Source: Glaciecola sp041380235
Lineage (GTDB): Bacteria; Pseudomonadota; Gammaproteobacteria; Enterobacterales; Alteromonadaceae
NCBI RefSeq assembly: GCF_041380235.1
Contig: NZ_JBGIYY010000007.1
Location: 155,506 to 219,505, forward strand
Reading direction: 5' to 3'
Length of the DNA: 64,000 nt
The number at the start of each line of letters is the position of its first letter. The stretch's first letter is position 1. The notes under the pieces were generated by a model. The model did not search any database. It was not told where the DNA came from and saw only the letters and a program-made list of their open reading frames with translations. Positions 44,786-53,574 of the stretch are shown here, one piece after another. The position numbers and the translations under genes were made by a program.

Positions 44786-46936
44786 ATGCAACTAAATCCG
44801 CAAGAACGCATCAATATAAAGAGACTTCGTACGGATGTAATTGCCAAACACGTAGTCACTTTGTTTGGTTTGTTAGTACTGGCCATGTTCTTGCTGATCA
44901 TTATTCACATGCTGAGTAATGCGATGCCGCTCCTCAAAACCCCTAAACTGCAATTTAGTAATAGCGTAGCGATACAAACCTTATCTCCAGTGCTATCAGT
45001 TCAGCAAATGGGTGATGAAGTAATCAGTATCTCCCAGCACAATTGCAAAGTAGTTTTAAACAAGGCCGATAGTGCTTCTTCGCAAACAGTCGCAGAGTTT
45101 CATCACCCCTGCGCCTCGAGTTTTATGCCGGTTAATAATGAGCAGGGATACGAGACTAACTATGCGATGCTGCGGGAAAATGGCTTAGTTGAAATATTCA
45201 GCATAAATCATTTGTCCACTAGCTTTGAGCGTCGTTTGGTGGGTTCTTTTGACATCTCTGATTTTGCTCAAGTTAAAGCTAGCTATGGTGTAAGCAACGC
45301 ACAGTGGACCATCGACAAATACAATAACAATGTTGTTGTTTACACCCAAATTGACCGTCAGCGAATGGTGGTTATTTGGCATCAACTCAATCAACTTGAA
45401 GCCGCTAGTATTCAGATTGTTGAACAGGTCGAAAGTTTCAAACCGCTGCCCCGATTTAAGCAAGCTATTGTTGTCTATCAAGGCCAGTCTGTTTTAGTCA
45501 ACCAGCTTGGTGAAACACTGCAGTTACTGAATGACAACACCTCAACATCGGCAAAAATACTATCGACACCCAATCAGCGAACGGTATTTGTGCCCACACA
45601 AGAGGGCGCTTTGGAAGTATGGCGCAGTATAAATGTCGATGGTGACTTTCGGATGGTACGGGCGACTCAGATTCAACATTCTGAGGTGCTGATACCCGAG
45701 CACGCAGTGTTTGACCGACAAACCATGCTTGGACTTATTAGTAATTCAGAAAACCAGCTGTTTATTTTCAACAGTGCAACGAACGAAATCGTCAATCAAC
45801 AAAGTAGCGAGCACCCTATTGATTATTTGCATTGGCACAACCAGCAACTTTTTATCTTTTCTGGCTCTGACGTACATATTTATACATTGCAAAACTCTGC
45901 GGGCATCACCACGTGGAAAAGTTTGTTCTCAAAAGTCCAATACGCCGGGTATGAGAGCGAGCAGTATATTTGGCAAACCAGTCAATCGGCTGAATACGCT
46001 GAAACTAAATTTTCGTTGGTGCCGCTTATAATTGGTAGTCTAAAGGCCTCCGTTTTAGCGCTTTTTGTGGCGATCCCCCTGGCCCTAGGAGGCGCAATCT
46101 ATACTGCGTATTTTGCGTCAGCAAGGCTTCGAAGCTGGGTGAAACCCAGCATAGAAATGATTGAAGCTATCCCTTCTGTAATCATTGGTTTTGTGGCGGC
46201 AGTGTGGTTAGCGCCTTTTGCAGAACGCTCTCTGATTGCCTTACTTGGCACCCTTGTGTTTTTACCGGGTATTGTAATATTAATGGCGGCATTGCACGGC
46301 TATTTAAAGCAAAGCGAATTCTACCTAGCTTGGGAAAAGTATTATTTGGTAGCGGCGTCATTGCTATTTTTAATTTTGCTAGCAGGCGTATTCCAGCTTA
46401 CATCATTGTTGCAATTACTGATGTTTAGTGGGAACACCAGCGATGCCGGTCTTGTGATTGCCGACTTAACCATTTCCAAAACCACCGTTGTAGTGGCTCT
46501 AGCGCTTGGTATTGCGGTGGCGCCAACGATTTATTCACTGGTCGACGATGCGCTGTTTGAAGTTCCTGATGGTGTAAAGCATGCTTCTTTTGCTTTGGGC
46601 GCCACTGAGTTGCAAACCTTAGTGAAGGTTGTGTTAGTGGTGGCTTTACCCAGTATTATTTCGGCGATAATGCTCGGTTTAGGACGCGCTTTTGGCGAAA
46701 CAATGATTGTGTTGATGGTCACCGGAAATACGCCGATTGCCGATTGGGATTTGCTGTCGGGATTGCGTTCACTGACTTCTAATCTGACCATTGAACTTCA
46801 AGAATCAAGTGTCGACAGTGCGCATTATCATATATTGTTTTTAACGGCGGTTATATTATTTGCATTTACCTTTGCCATTAATACCGTTGCGGCATTACTA
46901 AAACGCCGACTGCAGAGTGCGAGTAAAGATGTTTAG
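44786..46936 (+). CDS. pstC: Phosphate ABC transporter permease PstC, enlarged form
   Basis: Inner-membrane permease half of the high-affinity phosphate importer. It has 716 residues, more than twice E. coli PstC (319). One transmembrane helix near residues 28-50 is followed by a periplasmic segment of about 350 residues with beta-propeller-like repeats, then the permease domain from about 410. The permease shows the EAIPSVIIGFVAAVWLAP segment and the conserved cytoplasmic loop GVKHASFALGATELQT. Similar long forms occur in marine gammaproteobacteria. It overlaps pstA by 8 bp. The binding protein gene pstS is not in the window. Confidence 0.9.
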   Translation: MQLNPQERINIKRLRTDVIAKHVVTLFGLLVLAMFLLIIIHMLSNAMPLLKTPKLQFSNSVAIQTLSPVLSVQQMGDEVISISQHNCKVVLNKADSASSQTVAEFHHPCASSFMPVNNEQGYETNYAMLRENGLVEIFSINHLSTSFERRLVGSFDISDFAQVKASYGVSNAQWTIDKYNNNVVVYTQIDRQRMVVIWHQLNQLEAASIQIVEQVESFKPLPRFKQAIVVYQGQSVLVNQLGETLQLLNDNTSTSAKILSTPNQRTVFVPTQEGALEVWRSINVDGDFRMVRATQIQHSEVLIPEHAVFDRQTMLGLISNSENQLFIFNSATNEIVNQQSSEHPIDYLHWHNQQLFIFSGSDVHIYTLQNSAGITTWKSLFSKVQYAGYESEQYIWQTSQSAEYAETKFSLVPLIIGSLKASVLALFVAIPLALGGAIYTAYFASARLRSWVKPSIEMIEAIPSVIIGFVAAVWLAPFAERSLIALLGTLVFLPGIVILMAALHGYLKQSEFYLAWEKYYLVAASLLFLILLAGVFQLTSLLQLLMFSGNTSDAGLVIADLTISKTTVVVALALGIAVAPTIYSLVDDALFEVPDGVKHASFALGATELQTLVKVVLVVALPSIISAIMLGLGRAFGETMIVLMVTGNTPIADWDLLSGLRSLTSNLTIELQESSVDSAHYHILFLTAVILFAFTFAINTVAALLKRRLQSASKDV

Positions 46937-48467
46937 AGGCGCAAACATACGCTTTAGACAAGCAATCTCAGAGACTGCAAGCTTATTGTGTGTATCGGCC
47001 TTGCTGCTATTCTTAGTGGCAATTGTGATGTTTATTGCGGTCAAAGGCAGTCAATATTTTGTCCCTCAGTCTGCGTTCGAGGTGTCTCTTGAATTTCCAG
47101 GTCAGCGCACGGAAGTGTTTTATCAAGCCAGTAATTTAACCAGCCTAGAGTTAGAAGAGCAATATAACAGTCGTTACAAAGGGCAGTTTTTAGCTGAGCC
47201 TGAGAATCGTCCAGAAGTGAGGGTGCGAAGCGCCGATCAGGTTTATCAGGTCGTGAGTAAGTCGGGTCGAACGTATTTTGGTGAGTTTTATGCCTTGCTG
47301 TCTTTAGACAATGAAGTATTGCCCTTGTCTGACTTAGATAGTTTAAAGAATACGGTCGACCTTTTACAGAGTAATTTGGTTCAAATTCAAGCCGGCAAAT
47401 TAAAGGAATTGCATCAGAGTATTGCTCAACTTGATAGCAGTAAAGTCGCGCTTAACGCGCCAGCGAGACAGTCCCTGATGCTCGAGTTTACTCGCTGGCA
47501 AGGTTATGCCAACGAGCTTGAATTACAAATTCAACAATATCGAATGCAGTTTACACAGGCCGATGGCAGTATTGTAAATGTGGCATTAAATCAGCTTGAT
47601 TATCTGTACCAACCTAACCAGCTTAACTGGTTTTCTAAGGTCAACTTTACCCTAGGTAAGATTTGGCAGTTTTTGTCAGATAGACCAAAGCAGGCTTCCA
47701 CCACTGGCGGTGTCTTCCCCGCTATCTTTGGTACCATCTTAATGGTGGTGTTGATGGCGGTAGTGGTAGCGCCATTTGGCATCATTGCCGCTATTTATCT
47801 ACATGAATATGCACCAGACAACCGCACCACCAGCTTAATTCGCATTGGGATTAGCAATATGGCGGCGGTTCCGTCAGTGGTATATGGCGTGTTTGGTTTA
47901 GGGTTTTTAGTGTATGTGTTAGGCGGCTCTATTGATCAGTTGTTTTACCCGCAAACACTGCCATCTCCGACCTTCGGGACTCCCGGCTTGCTCTGGGCTA
48001 GCTTAACTATGGGTTTGCTTACCTTACCGGTGGTAATTGTATCTGCAGAAGAGGGCCTGCAACGGGTTCCAGTAGGACTAAGGGCCGGCAGTTATGCTTT
48101 GGGCGCGACTAAGTTTGAAACCATAATGCGGGTGGTAGTGCCGATGGCGAGCCCCGGTATGTTAACAGGTATTATCTTAGCGATTGCAAGAGCGGCAGGC
48201 GAGGTCGCACCGCTTATTCTGGTAGGGGCAGTTAAGTTTGCCCCGAATTTACCTATTGATGGTGAATATCCATTTGTTCATCTCGAACGTCAATTTATGC
48301 ATTTAGGTGTATTTATTTACGACGGGGCATTTCACAATCAAACGCAAACACAGTCTGCATCATTGATGTTCGCGACATGTATGCTGTTGCTAATCATTGT
48401 GTTTTTACTGAATATATCGGCTATATTGTTTCGCCATCGACTGCGCAGCAAGTATGAAAGGAACTAA
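46929..48467 (+). CDS. pstA: Phosphate ABC transporter permease PstA, enlarged form
   Basis: Second permease subunit, 512 residues with the ATG at 46929 (E. coli PstA 296). After the first transmembrane helix comes an extra soluble region of about 200 residues, with likely coiled-coil (LDLLQSNLV-type heptads near 140-200), then the permease core with PFGIIAAIYLHEYAP, AAVPSVVYGVFGLGFLVYV and the ATPase-contact loop GLRAGSYALGATKFETI. GTG 46917 is a weaker upstream start. It overlaps the end of pstC and is followed 13 bp later by pstB. Confidence 0.9.
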   Translation: MFRGANIRFRQAISETASLLCVSALLLFLVAIVMFIAVKGSQYFVPQSAFEVSLEFPGQRTEVFYQASNLTSLELEEQYNSRYKGQFLAEPENRPEVRVRSADQVYQVVSKSGRTYFGEFYALLSLDNEVLPLSDLDSLKNTVDLLQSNLVQIQAGKLKELHQSIAQLDSSKVALNAPARQSLMLEFTRWQGYANELELQIQQYRMQFTQADGSIVNVALNQLDYLYQPNQLNWFSKVNFTLGKIWQFLSDRPKQASTTGGVFPAIFGTILMVVLMAVVVAPFGIIAAIYLHEYAPDNRTTSLIRIGISNMAAVPSVVYGVFGLGFLVYVLGGSIDQLFYPQTLPSPTFGTPGLLWASLTMGLLTLPVVIVSAEEGLQRVPVGLRAGSYALGATKFETIMRVVVPMASPGMLTGIILAIARAAGEVAPLILVGAVKFAPNLPIDGEYPFVHLERQFMHLGVFIYDGAFHNQTQTQSASLMFATCMLLLIIVFLLNISAILFRHRLRSKYERN

Positions 48468-48480
48468 AGGATAAAGTGTC

Positions 48481-49287
48481 ATGCTGAAGTTATTTGAAAG
48501 AGACATCCTTTCGGTAGAAGAAATATCTACTTCACAAACCGGCATAGACGTGCGTGATTTATGCGTACATTTAAATGGTAAATTGGTGCTCAATCACATT
48601 AACCTGCGTATTCCTAAAAACAAGATCACCGCGATTATCGGCCAAAGTGGCTGTGGCAAAACCACCTTGCTCAACAGCTTCAACCGGATGAACGAACTTA
48701 ACCGCAACCACACGTGCAATGGCGAGGTGTGGATTGATGATCGCAATATTTACGACAGGCGTGAGCGCGTGTCGATGCTGCGCACGCAAATTGGGATGGT
48801 GTTTCAGCGCCCAAATCCGTTTCCAATGAGTATTTACGAAAACGTATGCTTTGGTTTGCGTATTCAAGGTGAAAAAAACCGCCGTAAACTAGACGATAGC
48901 GTTGAGCGGGCGCTGAAGAATGCAGCCCTTTGGGAAGAAGTTAAAGACCGTTTGTTTGATTCAGCACTGCTATTGTCGGGCGGTCAGCAGCAGCGTTTAA
49001 TGATTGCCAGAGCGCTTGCTTTAGAGCCATCGATATTGCTATTAGACGAACCTACTTCGGCATTAGACCCCTTAACAACCCTGCATATCGAAGAGCTTAT
49101 CAACGCACTAAAAAAACAGTGCACCTTGGTGATTGTTACCCACAATATGCAGCAGGCTGCGCGGGTATCAGACTATGCGGCGTTTATGCACAAAGGTGAG
49201 TTGATTGAATACTCAGACAGTGATTCGTTGTTTACGATGCCGGCTAAACAACAAACTGAAGACTACATCACCGGACGTTACGGCTAG
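48481..49287 (+). CDS. pstB: Phosphate ABC transporter ATP-binding protein
   Basis: ATPase subunit of the Pst importer, 268 residues. Walker A is IGQSGCGKTT, the ABC signature LLSGGQQQRL, Walker B LLLDEPTSALD, with the H-loop in VIVTHNMQQAARVSDYAAF. MVFQRPNPFPMSIYENV is characteristic of PstB. It lies between pstA and phoU in the usual order. Confidence 0.97.
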   Translation: MLKLFERDILSVEEISTSQTGIDVRDLCVHLNGKLVLNHINLRIPKNKITAIIGQSGCGKTTLLNSFNRMNELNRNHTCNGEVWIDDRNIYDRRERVSMLRTQIGMVFQRPNPFPMSIYENVCFGLRIQGEKNRRKLDDSVERALKNAALWEEVKDRLFDSALLLSGGQQQRLMIARALALEPSILLLDEPTSALDPLTTLHIEELINALKKQCTLVIVTHNMQQAARVSDYAAFMHKGELIEYSDSDSLFTMPAKQQTEDYITGRYG

Positions 49288-49298
49288 GCCATATTAAG

Positions 49299-50012
49299 AT
49301 GCGTAGACAAATACAGCTTAACACTCATATTTCGGCTAAGTTTAATCAGGAGCTTGAAAGCTTAAAGCATTCGGTTTTAACCATGGGCGGCGTGCTTGAG
49401 CAACAGCTAGTAAACACCCTAGTGGCGCTGAAAGAAAAAGCGCCAAGCTTGGCTGAGCGAGTGGCACTAAACGACAGTAAAGTCGACATTATGGAAACGC
49501 AGGTTGAGCAAGAGTGCATGCGCATTATTGCCAAACGAAACCCGACAGCAGGGGATTTACGTTTGATTATGACGGTGTCGAAAACCGCTACCGACTTAGA
49601 ACGGATCGGTGATGAGATTGCACGAGTTGCCCGCTTAGTTACCTTAAACAAGATTCCTGACTCAGATCTTGTCTTCACCGGTATGCTCGATATTGGTAAC
49701 CGCAATGTTTCGATGATGCGGGCAACCTTTGATGCCTTTGCGCGTCAAGACGACAAAGCTGCCATTCTCGCGCACCAGCAAGATCGTGACATCGACAGAG
49801 TGTACAAAAAGGTGCTGGAACAAACGGCTGCCGAGATTCAGTTAAATCCTGCTGAAATTAACCAATGGATGGATGTTCTTTGGGCCATTCGTTCATTTGA
49901 AAGAATAGGTGATCGTTGCAAAAATATTTGTGAATATGTCATTTATTTGACCTATGGGCGCGATATGAATAGTGCATCTATGAAAAAAACCGTTAAAAAA
50001 TTACTGAAATAA
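49299..50012 (+). CDS. phoU: Phosphate signalling protein PhoU
   Basis: A 237-residue all-helical protein made of two PhoU repeats with the metal-binding E/DxxxD type phrases (LERIGDEIARVAR and FERIGDRCKNICEYVIY). It links Pst transport status to the PhoR/PhoB system by holding PhoR inactive when phosphate is ample. It lies 11 bp behind pstB and ends the pst row. PhoB and PhoR genes are not present here. Confidence 0.96.
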   Translation: MRRQIQLNTHISAKFNQELESLKHSVLTMGGVLEQQLVNTLVALKEKAPSLAERVALNDSKVDIMETQVEQECMRIIAKRNPTAGDLRLIMTVSKTATDLERIGDEIARVARLVTLNKIPDSDLVFTGMLDIGNRNVSMMRATFDAFARQDDKAAILAHQQDRDIDRVYKKVLEQTAAEIQLNPAEINQWMDVLWAIRSFERIGDRCKNICEYVIYLTYGRDMNSASMKKTVKKLLK

Positions 50013-50145
50013 GAAACACTTAAGTGCATATGCTAAATAAACCTGACTTAATAACGGCAGCGTGGTTGCGCGACCTTGGAAATCCGTTTATATTTTTGTC
50101 AGCAAATTACCTACTTAAAAATCTACGCAATAGGCATTTTCCCCA

Positions 50146-51441
50146 ATGGATATTTTTGAAAGTTATAGCCTGACACTGGTTGTACTAGCGGCTACCTTCG
50201 GTTTCATAATGGCATGGGGAATTGGAGCGAATGACGTTGCCAATGCCATGGGTACTTCAGTTGGCTCAAAGGCAATCACCCTTAAACAAGCTATTTTAAT
50301 TGCCATGGTGTTTGAATTTGCCGGAGCATATTTGGCCGGTGGCGAGGTTACCTCGACCATCCGCAAGGGCATCATTGATGCCGGATATTTCCAAACGGTC
50401 CCTGAATATTTAGTCTTAGGCATGATTGCCTCGCTGCTGGCGGCCGGCATATGGCTAGTCATTGCGTCATATTATGGCTGGCCGGTTTCTACTACTCACT
50501 CAATCATTGGCGCGATCGTTGGTTTTACAGCAGTAGGCGTAAGCACAGAAGCGGTACAGTGGATTAAAATCGTCGGGATTGTCGGGAGCTGGGTGGTGAC
50601 ACCGTTAATATCAGGCCTGATTGCTGTTGGCATCTTTTTAAGCGCCAAACGACTTATATTCGATAAAAAAAATCCCTTAGAGAATGCCATTCGCTATGTT
50701 CCCATTTATATGGGAATGGCAGGCTTTATTATGTCGTTAGTGACCATTAAAAAAGGCTTAAAACACGTTGGATTAGGGATGCCTGCGGCGCAGGGTTATA
50801 TGCTTGCGATTGGCATTGGATTGGCGGTTGCGCTGATTGGTGCCTACGTTATTCGCCATGTAAACAAAAAATCCAAGAAGAAAGAACCTTCTTACAACAA
50901 AATGACCGTTGAGCAGCAGCAAATTAAAGTAGAAAAAGTATTTGCGGTATTAATGGTCTTGACAGCCTGCTGCATGGCTTTTGCGCATGGTTCAAATGAT
51001 GTTGCAAACGCAATTGGCCCACTGGCTGCGGTAGTAAGCGTCGTCGCAAATGACGGTGTGATCTTGGAAAGCTCACCTTTAGCCTGGTGGATATTGCCCT
51101 TGGGTGGTTTAGGTATTGTAATGGGCCTCGCTTTGTTTGGTTCTCGGGTTATGAAAACGATTGGCTCGGGCATTACTCATCTTACCCCATCTAGAGGTTT
51201 TGCCGCTGAACTAGCCGCTGCCACAACGGTCCTAATTGCATCAGGCACGGGTTTACCCATATCCACAACACAAACGCTTGTAGGCGCAGTTTTGGGTGTC
51301 GGCATTGTGCAAGGTGTTGCGGCACTAAACGGCAAGGTAATAAGAAACATTGTGGTATCTTGGGTGGTTACACTGCCAGCCGGGGCAGGATTTTCGATTA
51401 TAATTTTCTTCATTCTCAAGGCGATATTTGGCGTAGCATAA
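50146..51441 (+). CDS. pit: Low-affinity inorganic phosphate transporter, PiT family
   Basis: A 431-residue multi-spanning membrane transporter that moves phosphate as a metal complex with protons. Both halves carry the PiT signature: GANDVANAMGTSVGSKA near the N-terminus and GSNDVANAIGPLAAVV in the second half. A polar cytoplasmic loop near residues 235-260 (NKKSKKKEPSYNK) separates the halves. It lies just after pst-phoU, so high- and low-affinity uptake are neighbours. The stop overlaps the oxyR start (TAATG). Confidence 0.95.
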   Translation: MDIFESYSLTLVVLAATFGFIMAWGIGANDVANAMGTSVGSKAITLKQAILIAMVFEFAGAYLAGGEVTSTIRKGIIDAGYFQTVPEYLVLGMIASLLAAGIWLVIASYYGWPVSTTHSIIGAIVGFTAVGVSTEAVQWIKIVGIVGSWVVTPLISGLIAVGIFLSAKRLIFDKKNPLENAIRYVPIYMGMAGFIMSLVTIKKGLKHVGLGMPAAQGYMLAIGIGLAVALIGAYVIRHVNKKSKKKEPSYNKMTVEQQQIKVEKVFAVLMVLTACCMAFAHGSNDVANAIGPLAAVVSVVANDGVILESSPLAWWILPLGGLGIVMGLALFGSRVMKTIGSGITHLTPSRGFAAELAAATTVLIASGTGLPISTTQTLVGAVLGVGIVQGVAALNGKVIRNIVVSWVVTLPAGAGFSIIIFFILKAIFGVA

Positions 51442-52352
51442 TGCGATTTCCAAATCTTAAACACCTTCACTACCTAACGGTTTTGCATAAAGAGCAGCAC
51501 TTTGCCAAGGCTGCTCAAAAATGCAATGTGAGTCAGTCTACCCTCAGTACCGCTATTCAAAACCTAGAAGAGAACATAGGCAAGCAGTTGCTTGAACGTG
51601 AGCATAAAACCTTTGTGTTTACCGATTTTGGCGAGGGCTTAGTCGAGCGCTCTAAGCAGTTATTGGCGCACTCTCAAGACTGGACGAATTATGCGGAGTC
51701 GTCTGGTGACTGGCAATCAGGTGTATTAAAACTCGGCGTTATTCCTACAATCGCGCCGTTTATGTTTGAGTCAGTAATTAACCTTATCCACAAGGAGCTC
51801 CCTTCCTTGCATCTGCAGATGGTTGAAGACACAACCGATAACCTACTGGCCAGATTATCTGAAGGTGAAGTAGATTTGTTGCTGTTGGCCCTGCCAATGA
51901 AAACCCCCGGTTGCAAACAACTGGTCTTAGGAAGAGACCCTTTTCATTTTGTTTCGCACAAAAGCCGAGCGAGTGAGTTAGCAAAAACATTTAACATCGA
52001 CAACTTGCCCAACGACAGCATCTTTTTATTGCAAAAAGAACATTGCCTAACTGAGCATGCGGTGAGCGCCTGCGGTTTGGCGCACAAAGCACAAGTAAGC
52101 TCTTTAACGGCGAGCAGTTTACATACCTTGGTTGCCTTGGTGAACAGTAAAATGGGCTTTTCATTTATGCCCGAAATGGCTCTCGATAAAGGGGTACTAA
52201 ACGGCACCGACGTGATAGCTATGCCAGCTGAGCATGATGCTTACCGTGAGGTTGGACTAGTTTGGCGAATTGGAACGACACGAATACAATTGTTCAGGAA
52301 AGTCGGCACTATGCTCGCCGAATTGCTGCCGCAACCACGAAAAGACCTATAA
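51441..52352 (+). CDS. oxyR: Hydrogen peroxide-sensing LysR-type regulator OxyR
   Basis: 303 residues with the ATG at 51441, which shares its A with the pit stop codon. The N-terminal winged helix reads FAKAAQKCNVSQSTLSTAIQNLEE. The redox pair is Cys202 and Cys211 in HCLTEHAVSACGL, spaced nine residues as in E. coli OxyR (Cys199/Cys208); oxidation to a disulfide activates the protein. The effector domain has normal length. YaaA and the peroxiredoxin-glutaredoxin fusion in this window are plausible targets, but this is inference. Confidence 0.92.
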   Translation: MRFPNLKHLHYLTVLHKEQHFAKAAQKCNVSQSTLSTAIQNLEENIGKQLLEREHKTFVFTDFGEGLVERSKQLLAHSQDWTNYAESSGDWQSGVLKLGVIPTIAPFMFESVINLIHKELPSLHLQMVEDTTDNLLARLSEGEVDLLLLALPMKTPGCKQLVLGRDPFHFVSHKSRASELAKTFNIDNLPNDSIFLLQKEHCLTEHAVSACGLAHKAQVSSLTASSLHTLVALVNSKMGFSFMPEMALDKGVLNGTDVIAMPAEHDAYREVGLVWRIGTTRIQLFRKVGTMLAELLPQPRKDL

Positions 52353-52443
52353 TTCCTCTTATACCCTCGTTTAAGTTATTGAAGTATCAGCTGTCTCACT
52401 CTAGTATTAGCCTATCTGCAAAAGCATGCAATCAGGATAACTA

Positions 52444-53568
52444 ATGTCAAAAAAGATGATATTGAGTGGAGTAGGCCTATGGACACCCGAACATAGCATA
52501 ACGAATGAAGAATTGATTTCCTCCTACAACGCCTACGCTGACCACTTCAATGAAGTAAATAAAGTGCAAATTGAAGAAGGTAGCCTAGCCGCTAAACCTC
52601 ACTCTAGCGCCGAATTTGTCGAAAAAGCGTCAGGCATCAAAAGCCGATACATTTATGCAAAAGAAGGCGTGCTGGATATTCATCGCATGCGGCCAGTGCT
52701 CGAAGAACGTAGCGACGATCAACTGTCACAGCAGGCCGAGATAGCGGTTGAAGCGGCTAAAAAAGCACTGATTAACGCAAATAAAACAGCTTCTGACATT
52801 GATGCCGTTATTGTCTCTTGCGCTTACACGCAACGCTCTTACCCTGCAATCGCGATAGAAGTGCAAGAAGCGCTTGGCATTGAAGGTTTCGGCTTTGATA
52901 TGCTGGTAGCGTGCTCTGCGGCAACCTTTGGCATGCACAGAGCCTATGAGATGGTAGCAGCAGGGACGGCAAGAGCGGTATTGGTAATTAACCCAGAGCT
53001 AGTATCTCCACAAATTAACTATACCGACCGAGACAGTCACTTTATTTTCGGCGATGTGGCTACCGCAACTATCGTAGAGTCTGACGAAACCGCCGCTCCA
53101 GGTCATGGTTTTGAGCTATTAAGCACCAAAGCGGTGACAAAATTTTCAAACAATATCCGATCAAATTTTGGCTATATTACCCATTCTACTGATGCCGACC
53201 CTTATGGTCCTGATAAGCTATTCCATCAAGAGGGTCGCAAGGTATTTAAAGAGGTTTGCCCAATGGCTGCGGAGCATATTACTGAGCACTTGGCTACTCA
53301 TGGCCTAGTGCCAAGCGACTTAAAGCGTTGGTGGTTGCATCAAGCCAACATTAATATGAACACGCTCATCAGTAAAAAACTATTGGGCCGAGACGCCACC
53401 CGCGAAGAAGCGCCCATCGTGCTTGATACATACGCCAACGCAGCATCTGCCGGGTCGGTTATCGCATTTGCGCTGCATCATCAAGATTTAGTGAAAGGTG
53501 ATTTGGGTATTCTTTGCTCGTTTGGAGCCGGGTATTCCATCGGCAGTTTGTTAGTTCAAAAAAGGTAA
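52444..53568 (+). CDS. 3-oxoacyl-ACP synthase III family protein (FabH-like)
   Basis: A 374-residue thiolase-fold ketosynthase. The catalytic triad can be placed: Cys157 in VACSAATFGMH, His299 in WWLHQANINMN, and Asn332 in YANAASAGSVIAF. It is longer than FabH of E. coli (317), with an insertion near residues 40-100. Proteins of this class are often annotated as beta-ketoacyl-ACP synthase III. It could prime fatty acid synthesis or make a special acyl product. prsK begins 6 bp after the stop, so the two are probably one transcript. Confidence 0.88.
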   Translation: MSKKMILSGVGLWTPEHSITNEELISSYNAYADHFNEVNKVQIEEGSLAAKPHSSAEFVEKASGIKSRYIYAKEGVLDIHRMRPVLEERSDDQLSQQAEIAVEAAKKALINANKTASDIDAVIVSCAYTQRSYPAIAIEVQEALGIEGFGFDMLVACSAATFGMHRAYEMVAAGTARAVLVINPELVSPQINYTDRDSHFIFGDVATATIVESDETAAPGHGFELLSTKAVTKFSNNIRSNFGYITHSTDADPYGPDKLFHQEGRKVFKEVCPMAAEHITEHLATHGLVPSDLKRWWLHQANINMNTLISKKLLGRDATREEAPIVLDTYANAASAGSVIAFALHHQDLVKGDLGILCSFGAGYSIGSLLVQKR

Positions 53569-53574
53569 GTGTAG

